Shown here one piece after another: positions 1-4,327 of a stretch of DNA of 7,389 nucleotides. The notes under the pieces were generated by a model. It did not search any database, was not told the origin of the DNA, and saw only the letters and a list, made by a program, of their open reading frames with translations. The DNA is from Candidatus Microgenomates bacterium. Lineage in GTDB: Bacteria; Patescibacteriota; Microgenomatia; UBA1406; GWC2-37-13. The translations under genes were made by a program, and so were the position numbers. The stretch is from NCBI GenBank assembly GCA_015491205.1, contig WFWI01000086.1:1-7389 (forward strand), given 5' to 3'. Within the stretch, counting starts at the first letter, position 1; each line of letters opens with the position of its first letter.

Positions 1-38
1 GGAAAGGGGGTTGTTGAGTATTTATTGATAATTGTTTT

Positions 39-47
39 TGGTATAAT
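39..47 (+). promoter_or_regulatory. Extended -10 promoter of the methyltransferase gene
   Basis: TGGTATAAT is a perfect extended -10 (TGn plus consensus TATAAT). Transcription would start near 54, giving a leader of about 7 bases before the ATG at 61. No good -35 is spaced correctly, which is usual for extended -10 promoters. Confidence 0.7.
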
Positions 48-60
48 TTTATCCTATAAA

Positions 61-618
61 ATGGAAACAAAAAAAAACGCAAAAGAAAAAAAATTAGATC
101 TTGGAATAGGTAGAGGTGGAAGCTATTTAAATAGAGTAACAGAAGGTACTGTTGTCATAGGAATAGACGTGTTATTTTATGAGTTAAAAGAGCTGCTTAA
201 GAAGTATGGGAAGGGAGGGATTAGAGCTCTGCAGGCAAATGTTGAAGAGGGGCTTCCTTTCAGAAGTAGTTCAATTGATGAAATATTTTCCCTATTGCCA
301 GACGGGGGATTATTGGATGGTTTTAAAGGCGGATTTCCATTATGGGATGAATTGTTTAGAGTTTTAAAGCCTGGTGGAAGAGTAGTTATTATCGGTGAAG
401 AGATGTCGTGGCGTGATGATTATCATCACAGTAATAAAATAAAAGAAGCTGCAAAGGAGGGGGGGTTTGTAATAACAGTATTTAAGGATTTAGAACCGAA
501 TGATGTACGCTCTTATGGTAGCGTCTTCTCAAATAGCCTTACCGATAATCCTATAGAGGTTAAACTTGTTGGTAGGGAATTTTTTAAGATATTAGCTATA
601 AAACCTTCAGATCAATAA
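61..618 (+). CDS. Class I SAM-dependent methyltransferase, small
   Basis: This 185-residue protein looks like a methyltransferase of the Methyltransf_11 type; the acceptor substrate cannot be read from the sequence. The SAM-binding motif I is LDLGIGRGG at residues 12-20. An acidic residue ending strand 2 is in GIDV (34-37). A motif like NVEEGLPF (60-67) sits where family members have the D-x-LPF loop, and the post-motif ELFRVLKPGGRVVII is at 97-111. The protein is a bare Rossmann core with no extra domain. The frame is also open from a TTG at 25, but that start would run through a strong extended -10 box (39-47), so the ATG at 61 is preferred; it lies about 7 bases after the predicted transcription start and has no Shine-Dalgarno sequence. 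Family call is firm, substrate unknown. Confidence 0.85.
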   Translation: METKKNAKEKKLDLGIGRGGSYLNRVTEGTVVIGIDVLFYELKELLKKYGKGGIRALQANVEEGLPFRSSSIDEIFSLLPDGGLLDGFKGGFPLWDELFRVLKPGGRVVIIGEEMSWRDDYHHSNKIKEAAKEGGFVITVFKDLEPNDVRSYGSVFSNSLTDNPIEVKLVGREFFKILAIKPSDQ

Positions 619-802
619 TTAAACTTCACAAGGTTTTTGTATTCTCTTTACTTTCAATATGTTATTTATTTGCTCATTTAAGGATCAATGTTAGTTTATG
701 TTCAATTGATTAAACAATTAAACGTTGAAGGCAAGTTTAGGTTGAAAATTTGGAAATAATCAGGTTTTAGGATTTTGGATTTGGGTTTTAAGATTTGTGA
801 GG
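619..802. other. Intergenic region without a recognisable gene
   Basis: An AT-rich stretch between the methyltransferase and the convergent tRNA group. A weak AAACTT/AAGGTTT hairpin followed by TTT (623-641) may end the methyltransferase transcript. An imperfect palindrome TTCAATTGATTAAACAATT lies near 702-720, and degenerate TTTAGGATTTTGGATTTGGG repeats near 765-790. No open frame or RNA gene is supported. Confidence 0.4.
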
Positions 803-890
803 CGGAGGAGGTGGGATTCGAACCCACGAGCCCCGAAAATCGGGGCGCGGCTTAGCAGGCCGCTGCCATGGACCACTAGGCGACTCCTCC
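803..890 (-). tRNA. tRNA-Ser(GCT)
   Basis: The reverse complement folds as a type II tRNA: acceptor GGAGGAG pairs with CTCCTCC, the anticodon stem GCGGC/GCCGC holds loop CTGCTAA (anticodon GCT, reading AGC/AGT), and the long variable arm has a CCCCGA/TCGGGG stem. The T arm carries GGTTCGAATCC. The discriminator is G and the next bases are CCT, so the 3' CCA is not encoded. It is the last gene of the minus-strand tRNA group. Confidence 0.96.
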
Positions 891-941
891 AATAAAAAGC
901 TTAAAACTCAAAGCGCAAAGCGAAAAACTTTTTCCAGCTCT

Positions 942-1100
942 ATCTAGTTTAGCCAGCTTCGTCCAGCTTTGTCTAATTTCTTGCAGGCGCGGCAGGATTC
1001 GAACCTGCAACCTGCGGTTTTGGAGACCGCTGCGCTACCAGTTGCGCCACGCGCCCATGTCCAGTTCCGTCCAATTCATCCAGCTCCGTCTAATCTCTTG
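942..1100 (-). repeat. Degenerate AGCTGGACGA-type repeats in the tRNA spacers
   Basis: The spacers downstream of tRNA-Trp (942-983) and of tRNA-Arg (1057-1100) share AAGARATTAGACnnAGCTGGA on the minus strand and contain further degenerate copies of AGCTGGACGA. They suggest that the unit tRNA plus spacer, or the spacer alone, was duplicated. The mature tRNAs between them are unrelated. Confidence 0.4.
984..1056 (-). tRNA. tRNA-Trp(CCA)
   Basis: The reverse complement gives a 73-base cloverleaf with anticodon stem GCGGT/ACCGC and loop CTCCAAA (anticodon CCA, reading UGG). The first acceptor pair is a G-U wobble and the discriminator is G, as expected for tryptophan tRNAs. No CCA is encoded (CAA follows). 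An anticodon CCA, with TGA ending at least two genes here, agrees with the standard use of TGA as stop. Confidence 0.95.
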
Positions 1101-1174
1101 TGCCGGCGAAGGGATTCGAACCCCTGACCTGCTCCTTAGAAGGGAGCCGCTCTGTCCAACTGAGCTACGCCGGC
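1101..1174 (-). tRNA. tRNA-Arg(TCT)
   Basis: The reverse complement is a 74-base cloverleaf: acceptor GCCGGCG with CGCCGGC, anticodon stem GCTCC/GGAGC and loop CTTCTAA (anticodon TCT, reading AGA/AGG). The discriminator is A and no CCA is encoded. Its own extended -10 (1182-1190) predicts a transcript starting within a base or two of the mature 5' end. Confidence 0.95.
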
Positions 1175-1176
1175 AA

Positions 1177-1235
1177 TTTAAATTGCATCAACCTCGCAGA
1201 TTTTCAATTTAACCTGCGAGGTTTTTAAACAATCT
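1177..1235 (-). repeat. Hairpin-promoter module, copy 1 (upstream of tRNA-Arg)
   Basis: On the minus strand this reads ATTGTTTAAAAACCTCGC, then a short loop, GCGAGGTT and a TGATGCAAT box. A 10-bp stem pairs 1190-1199 with 1214-1223 around a 14-base loop. The same arrangement, with near-identical stem, flank and -10, occurs on the plus strand at 2713-2767 before the 67-residue gene. On the plus strand the stem is followed by five T, so it could also act as a weak terminator in that direction. Confidence 0.6.
1182..1190 (-). promoter_or_regulatory. Extended -10 promoter of tRNA-Arg
   Basis: On the minus strand TGATGCAAT reads as an extended -10 directly after the hairpin of the repeated hairpin-promoter module. 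The predicted start is about 1175, one base before the mature tRNA 5' end, leaving essentially no leader for RNase P. A similar TGATACAAT lies in the second module copy at 2755-2763. Confidence 0.5.
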
Positions 1236-1241
1236 TAATCT

Positions 1242-1315
1242 GGAGCGGCGGACCGGATTTTTACCCCGAACCGGGCTTTGCTCCGGTTCGGGGCGAACCG
1301 CCGGCGCCTCTCCAC
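1242..1315 (-). pseudogene. tRNA-Gly-like remnant with an 11-bp hairpin
   Basis: On the minus strand the 3' end ATCCGGTCCGCCGCTCCA closely matches the 3' end of the adjacent tRNA-Gly(GCC), here with T plus CCA. The 5' part contains GCCGGCGGTTCG, a loose match to the tRNA-Gly 5' end. The middle is replaced by a perfect 11-bp stem (1264-1274 with 1283-1293) around an 8-base loop, and no anticodon arm can be drawn. The stem arms CCGGTTCG/CGAACCGG resemble the tRNA-Gly T arm, so an inverted duplication of part of the neighbouring gene is one possible origin. It is not a functional tRNA as far as can be seen. Confidence 0.55.
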
Positions 1316-1328
1316 TTTTTCAACTTAG

Positions 1329-1400
<72 letters not shown>

Positions 1401-1415
1401 GGTATTTAATCTTAA

Positions 1416-1424
1416 ATTATATCA
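1416..1424 (-). promoter_or_regulatory. Extended -10 promoter of tRNA-Gly
   Basis: TGATATAAT on the minus strand is a perfect extended -10. The predicted start near 1409 gives a 9-base leader. It lies only five bases from the divergent extended -10 of the nucleotidyltransferase gene (1430-1438), so two RNA polymerases probably cannot occupy both at once. Confidence 0.7.
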
Positions 1425-1429
1425 AACTT

Positions 1430-1438
1430 TGTTAAAAT
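1430..1438 (+). promoter_or_regulatory. Extended -10 promoter of the MNT/HEPN operon
   Basis: TGTTAAAAT fits TGn plus TAAAAT. Six bases separate it from the ATG at 1445, so the predicted start falls on the initiation codon and the mRNA would be leaderless. No Shine-Dalgarno sequence precedes the ATG, which agrees. Confidence 0.6.
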
Positions 1439-1444
1439 AAAAGA

Positions 1445-1852
1445 ATGGTTGATAAAAATATTATAAGACAACTTGGGGAAAAATTTCCTGAAATAATAGG
1501 AGTATATTTGATAGGCTCAAGAGCAAAAGGAGAAGCGCGCAGAGATAGTGATTTAGACATAGTAGTGGTTGTCAGAAAAGTCCCTGTAGAAAGACTTAAA
1601 AGTATTTTTGAAGAGTTTAGTAAAAATATCCAGTTACCTAACCTGGATTTGAGAATTGTGATTCCTGAAGAGACAGATCCCCTTTTTCTTTTTCAGGTGA
1701 TAAAGGGCGAGCTTTTGTATTCTAAATCTGAGGAAGAAAAGGTCAAATTTGAGACAAAAGCAATGAAGCTTTTTTATGACACCCAGCACCTAAGGAATAT
1801 CTTTCACTTTTATTTAAAAGAGCGTCTCTCAAAAGGAGGGTATGGTAGATAA
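1445..1852 (+). CDS. Minimal nucleotidyltransferase, MntA-type antitoxin
   Basis: This 135-residue protein has the pol-beta-type nucleotidyltransferase fold of MNT antitoxins. The signature GSx10DxD is intact: G24-S25 in LIGSRAKG, then D36 and D38 in SDLDI, with a third acidic residue at D68 (NLDLRIVI). In the characterised MntA/HepT pairs the enzyme adds AMP to a tyrosine of the HEPN partner and so neutralises it; all residues needed for that appear present. The stop lies inside the next gene (11-base overlap), as expected for a coupled toxin-antitoxin pair. The transcript appears leaderless. An alternative is an orphan MNT acting on another target, but the HEPN neighbour makes the pair reading much more likely. 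Confidence 0.88.
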   Translation: MVDKNIIRQLGEKFPEIIGVYLIGSRAKGEARRDSDLDIVVVVRKVPVERLKSIFEEFSKNIQLPNLDLRIVIPEETDPLFLFQVIKGELLYSKSEEEKVKFETKAMKLFYDTQHLRNIFHFYLKERLSKGGYGR

Positions 1853-2270
1853 AAATATAGTTTACAAATATTTGTCTTCTTTAGAAGAAAACTTGAGAAG
1901 GATCAGGCGAATGGATTTTACTTTTGACATGATAACTGGAGATGAGGACGTGCAAGACCTTTTAGATAGGCGGATGCAAAAGGCTATAGAAGCTTGTATA
2001 GACATAGCTGCGCATTTGGTTTCTGCCCTTTCCCTTGGAAAAAGTGAGACAGCAAGGGGATTGTTTCCATTGCTTGCAAAAAAAGGAATTATAGACAAAA
2101 AGTTAAGCCAGCGATTGGAAAAAGCTGTTGGGTTTAGAAATATTCTTGTCCATGATTATACGGAGTTGGATTATAGGTTGGCCTACAGCGATTTAGAGGA
2201 TAAACTTAAAGATTTGGAAAGTTTTGCTAAAAGCATTCATCAGTTTATTGAGTCTTTAGAGGAAAAGTAG
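1842..2270 (+). CDS. HEPN-domain protein (HepT/DUF86-type toxin)
   Basis: A 142-residue, mostly alpha-helical protein with the HEPN signature Rx4HxY intact: R99, H104 and Y106 in RNILVHDY. In HepT toxins R and H form the RNase site and the Tyr is the residue AMPylated by the MNT partner. Length and single-domain layout are normal for the family. The start overlaps the end of the MNT gene by 11 bases; AAGGAGGG lies only two bases before the ATG, closer than usual, so translational coupling is likely to matter. The first 18 bases and six residues (MVDKNI) are nearly identical to the start of the MNT gene. Toxin activity is inferred from the family. Confidence 0.88.
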   Translation: MVDKNIVYKYLSSLEENLRRIRRMDFTFDMITGDEDVQDLLDRRMQKAIEACIDIAAHLVSALSLGKSETARGLFPLLAKKGIIDKKLSQRLEKAVGFRNILVHDYTELDYRLAYSDLEDKLKDLESFAKSIHQFIESLEEK

Positions 2271-2275
2271 AGCGC

Positions 2276-2304
2276 TTTACTCTTCTTTAAAGAAATGCTA
2301 AAAT
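2276..2304 (+). promoter_or_regulatory. Promoter of tRNA-Val with internal palindrome
   Basis: A -35-like TTTACT (2276-2281) and an extended -10 TGCTAAAAT (2296-2304) are separated by 17 bases. The predicted start near 2311 gives a 20-base leader before tRNA-Val. A perfect 12-base palindrome TTCTTTAAAGAA (2283-2294) fills most of the spacer and could be an operator, though AT-rich palindromes of this length also arise by chance. Confidence 0.5.
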
Positions 2305-2330
2305 TTAGTTGTCAGATTTTATTAAATTTT

Positions 2331-2404
2331 GGCCGTTTAGCTCAACTGGTTAGAGCACCCGGTTTACATCCGGGAGGTTGGGGGTTCGAGTCCCTCAGCG
2401 GCCA
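2331..2404 (+). tRNA. tRNA-Val(TAC)
   Basis: A 74-base cloverleaf: acceptor GGCCGTT with AGCGGCC (one G-U), anticodon stem CCCGG/CCGGG and loop TTTACAT (anticodon TAC, reading GTA/GTG), T arm with GGTTCGAGTCC. Discriminator A; the CCA is not encoded (CAC follows). Confidence 0.96.
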
Positions 2405-2407
2405 CAC

Positions 2408-2422
2408 CCCCGCAAAGCGGGG
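2408..2422 (+). terminator. GC-rich hairpin after tRNA-Val
   Basis: CCCCGC and GCGGGG pair perfectly around an AAA loop, three bases after the discriminator base of tRNA-Val. There is no T run after it, so it is a poor intrinsic terminator; it may instead guide 3'-end processing. Confidence 0.3.
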
Positions 2423-2423
2423 A

Positions 2424-2566
2424 ATAACCAAATTTCAAGCACCAATAACCAAACAATTTTCAATGACCAAATTCCAATTTCCAAACAAATTTTAATAATG
2501 TTTGGAATTTTGGTCATTGGTCATTAGGATTTGTTTGGTTATTGGAATTTGGTGCTTGGAATTTTT
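2424..2566. repeat. Long AT-rich imperfect inverted repeat between two tRNAs
   Basis: The left arm carries blocks such as TTTCAAGCACCAATAACC and CAATGACCAAATTCC; the right arm carries their reverse complements in mirrored order (GGTCATTG, GGTTATTGG, GGTGCTTGG). The arms meet at CCAAAC/GTTTGG around a loop near 2487-2499. The arms differ by small insertions, for example an extra TTCCAA in the left arm. It has no coding potential and looks like a non-autonomous intergenic repeat. Confidence 0.65.
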
Positions 2567-2571
2567 CCCTT

Positions 2572-2662
2572 GGAGGAGTGCCGGAGTGGACGAACGGGCC
2601 CGCCTGGAGAGCGGGTGTCCTGGATAAACCCGGGACCGTGGGTTCGAATCCCACCTCCTCCG
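2572..2662 (+). tRNA. tRNA-Ser(GGA)
   Basis: A 91-base type II tRNA: acceptor GGAGGAG with CTCCTCC, anticodon stem CCCGC/GCGGG, loop CTGGAGA (anticodon GGA, reading TCC/TCT), and a long variable arm with a TCC...GGGA stem. Acceptor and T arm are almost the same as in the minus-strand tRNA-Ser(GCT). Discriminator G; no CCA encoded (CTT follows). Confidence 0.96.
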
Positions 2663-2712
2663 CTTCACAAAGCTTAAAGCTTAAATCCAAAAACTTAAAG
2701 CCTTTAATTTAA

Positions 2713-2767
2713 GTTGTTTTAAACCTCGCAGGTTGAATAAAAGACCAGCGAGGTTGATACAATTTTT
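2713..2767 (+). repeat. Hairpin-promoter module, copy 2 (upstream of the 67-aa gene)
   Basis: Plus-strand copy of the module at 1177-1235: TTGTTTTAAACCTCGCAGGTT, loop, GCGAGGTT, TGATACAAT. The stem pairs 2722-2729 with 2748-2755 (8 bp). It contains a TTGAAT/TACAAT promoter with a 19-base spacer and the extended TG; the -10 starts at the end of the stem. Confidence 0.6.
2755..2763 (+). promoter_or_regulatory. Extended -10 promoter of the 67-aa gene
   Basis: TGATACAAT predicts a start at about 2770, so the mRNA would begin at the Shine-Dalgarno sequence itself, with a 17-base leader. Confidence 0.6.
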
Positions 2768-2770
2768 AGA

Positions 2771-2780
2771 AAGGAGGTGA
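2771..2780 (+). promoter_or_regulatory. Strong Shine-Dalgarno sequence
   Basis: AAGGAGGTGA is complementary to the full anti-Shine-Dalgarno core and sits six bases before the ATG at 2787. Most other genes in the window have no such site, so this gene is set up for strong, leader-dependent translation. Confidence 0.8.
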
Positions 2781-2786
2781 AAGATT

Positions 2787-2990
2787 ATGTACAAGACAGT
2801 AAAAGAAAAGCTTCAAAAAACAGGAGAGCTTATGGTTAAGGTTTCAGACGGTCAGACCTTTGAGCTTCATCTTCACAATGTAAAATTTCACGACGATAAA
2901 GAGCTTATAGAAATTGATGCAGGAACGGAGACCTATTGGATAAATGGGAATGAGGTTGTTTACATGTGGATACATAGGGTGAAAGAATAA
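2787..2990 (+). CDS. Small protein of unknown function, 67 aa
   Basis: I do not recognise a family. The protein is soluble-looking, with no signal peptide, membrane segment or Cys. After a charged N-terminal helix (about 1-14) the residues alternate as in short beta strands: ELMVKVSDGQTFELHLHNV (14-32), KELIEIDAGTETYWINGNEVVYMWIHRV to the end. DGQTFELHLHNV, IDAGTETYWI and NEVVYMWIH look like strands joined by tight turns, suggesting a small beta barrel of SH3/Sm-like size; this is inference only. The perfect Shine-Dalgarno sequence, dedicated promoter and clean start and stop argue that it is a real gene. It stands alone, between tRNA-Ser and a convergent operon. Confidence 0.75.
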   Translation: MYKTVKEKLQKTGELMVKVSDGQTFELHLHNVKFHDDKELIEIDAGTETYWINGNEVVYMWIHRVKE

Positions 2991-2999
2991 GGAGAATGA

Positions 3000-3198
3000 T
3001 TAATTTCTAATTGACCTAATGACTAAAAGAATGTCAAATTTCAAATGACAAATGCCAAATCAAGCCCAAAATCCAAATGTCAAATTACGAAAACTCTTGT
3101 TAGTTGAGATTTAATATTTGTTATTTGGGTTTTGACATTGGTCATTTTTGAATTGGGATATTGTTTAGAAATTAGAGCAATTAGAAATTAGTCATTTT
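3000..3198. repeat. AT-rich imperfect inverted repeat in a convergent intergenic region
   Basis: The outer arms TAATTTCTAATTGACCTAATGACT (3000-3025 area) and the reverse complement of AGCAATTAGAAATTAGTCATT (3177-3197) pair, and inner blocks such as AATGTCAAATTTC, CAAATGCCAAAT and AAGCCCAAAA have counterparts TTTGGGTTTTGACATTGG and GGTCATTTTTGAATTGG on the right. It is similar in style, but not identical, to the repeat at 2424-2566. It separates the convergent 67-aa gene and the FemAB operon and may serve as a bidirectional transcription barrier. Confidence 0.5.
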
Positions 3199-3199
3199 T

Positions 3200-4225
3200 T
3201 TACTCTACTCCTCTTCTCCACCCCAAGTACTTCTCATAAGCCCACGTTAGGTAGTATTTTGGAGAGAGAATATAATCTTGGGTTGGGAGAAGGCTTAGGG
3301 CAAAGCCACCAAAGCCCTGTTTGAAGAAAGAAAGTCCTTTCCAAGAAATAGGCGCTCGTTTTTCCCGGTAAATTCCCCAAAAATTGTAATACTTGCACCC
3401 TCTCCTTTTGGCTTCAAGCATAGCAGACCATTGCAAAAGATAGGTAGCAGGAATTTTACTGTGGATTGAGGCGCCTTGGTGATAATATCCTGCTTGTTTT
3501 GTAAAAAGAATGAGCGCTCCTGCTAAAATCTCTCCTTTGTATTTTGCAAAAAGGAAAAGTGAGTTTGGTTGGAATTTCTCAAACTCTATCTTTATAAATT
3601 TTTTTGAAAAGGGAGTAAAGCCTTGAGTTTTAGCTGTGTGGAGGTAGTTTTTCCAAAAGTCATCTACCGCTTTTGGGTCTGTTCTTTTTTCTATTTTGAG
3701 CTCTTTTGTGCGCAGGGCTTTGCGAATAAGGTTGCGCGTAGTTTTTCGCATTTCTTTTAAAAGACTATCTTCGTCTTTATCTAAAGCCTTAATCCAAAAA
3801 GTTTCCGCATGCATATAAATTGGGGCCTCTCTAAAACCTAAATTTTTAAAAATTCTCCTCTCCTCTACCCTATCCTCTAAAAGCGGAGCAAACCGTATAA
3901 AACTATATCCATTTTCCTTGCCAAATTTTGCTAAATAGTCCCTTAAGAATTTTAAAATTTTAAGCTTTTGGGGTTGCGAAAGATCCTCTTTTAAAAATAA
4001 AGGTCCGTGTGGAACGAAGATAAATCTGCCTCTTTTAGCAGAGATAAAAACTGTCTGCGCAATGGCAAGGGGGTCATTTTTCTTTACTACCACAAGCCTT
4101 AAAACCTCGTACCCCAGCTCTTTTTGTACCTCTCCCCAAGCGAAGTATTGTAAGAAGCTTAAAGGCTTAGCTTTTTCTACTAATTTACCCCATCTTTGTT
4201 TTTGAGTTATATTTACAACTTTCAT
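3200..4225 (-). CDS. FemAB/FemX-family peptidoglycan bridge aminoacyltransferase
   Basis: A 341-residue protein of the FemABX family, which uses aminoacyl-tRNA to add amino acids to the lipid II stem peptide in the cytoplasm; which residue it adds is not readable. Family hallmarks in order: EMRKTTRNLIRKA (158-170), the family's conserved Arg/Lys-rich helix; GALILF (236-241); YYHQGAS (247-253); YLLQWSAMLEAKRRGCKYYNFWGI (262-285); and FKQGFGG (301-307). The antiparallel coiled-coil arm of staphylococcal FemA is missing, as in short FemX-like members. The frame is open upstream to an ATG at 4285, but those 20 extra residues come from the palindromic repeats, so the ATG at 4225 is the likely start; there is no clear Shine-Dalgarno sequence. 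It is the second gene of a probable operon with the kinase-like gene. Confidence 0.88.
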   Translation of the reverse strand: MKVVNITQKQRWGKLVEKAKPLSFLQYFAWGEVQKELGYEVLRLVVVKKNDPLAIAQTVFISAKRGRFIFVPHGPLFLKEDLSQPQKLKILKFLRDYLAKFGKENGYSFIRFAPLLEDRVEERRIFKNLGFREAPIYMHAETFWIKALDKDEDSLLKEMRKTTRNLIRKALRTKELKIEKRTDPKAVDDFWKNYLHTAKTQGFTPFSKKFIKIEFEKFQPNSLFLFAKYKGEILAGALILFTKQAGYYHQGASIHSKIPATYLLQWSAMLEAKRRGCKYYNFWGIYREKRAPISWKGLSFFKQGFGGFALSLLPTQDYILSPKYYLTWAYEKYLGWRRGVE

Positions 4226-4236
4226 TTTAAAAAGTA

Positions 4237-4246
4237 AGTGTACACT
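4237..4246. repeat. Decayed remnant of the palindromic repeat
   Basis: AGTGTACACT is a perfect 10-base palindrome made of the outer part of the R unit (GAGTGTACAC) without the C5G4 core. It sits directly next to the array and is followed by a complete GAGTGTACAC, suggesting loss of the core from a former copy. Confidence 0.4.
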
Positions 4247-4323
4247 GAGTGTACACCCCCGGGGTGCACAGATATGAGTGTACACCCCCGGGGTGCACAG
4301 ATATGTGCACCCCGGGGGTGTAC
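4247..4323. repeat. REP-like array: two direct 29-base units and one inverted copy
   Basis: The 29-base unit GAGT + R + AGATAT is repeated exactly at 4247-4275 and 4276-4304, with R = GTACACCCCCGGGGTGCAC. An inverted R' follows at 4305-4323. R and R' around the six-base AGATAT form a 44-base hairpin (4280-4323) that ends four bases from the stop codon of the kinase-like gene. This alternation of direct and inverted palindromes is the layout of bacterial interspersed mosaic elements (BIMEs). Lying between two co-directional genes, it could also act as an mRNA-stabilising or attenuating hairpin; no T run follows on the minus strand. Confidence 0.85.
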
Positions 4324-4327
4324 GATG

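Noticed and set aside
25..60. TTG start for the methyltransferase
   Set aside because: The TGGTATAAT box lies downstream of that TTG, so the codon would not be in the mRNA.
2268..2283. AGTAGAGCGCTTTACT palindrome as terminator of the MNT/HEPN operon
   Set aside because: It has no loop and no T run, and overlaps the -35 of the tRNA-Val promoter.
2295..2495. 66-residue plus-strand open frame
   Set aside because: It is a translation of tRNA-Val and its flanks.
4226..4285. Twenty-residue N-terminal extension of the FemAB protein from an ATG at 4285
   Set aside because: It is encoded by the palindromic repeat and spacer; homologous sequence starts after M at 4225.
4247..4323. CRISPR array
   Set aside because: Repeats are palindromic, partly inverted and spaced by 6-10 constant bases, with no variable spacers and no cas gene.
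4280..4323. Intrinsic terminator of the kinase-like gene
   Set aside because: The hairpin is strong but no T run follows on the minus strand, and the FemAB gene has no clear promoter of its own.
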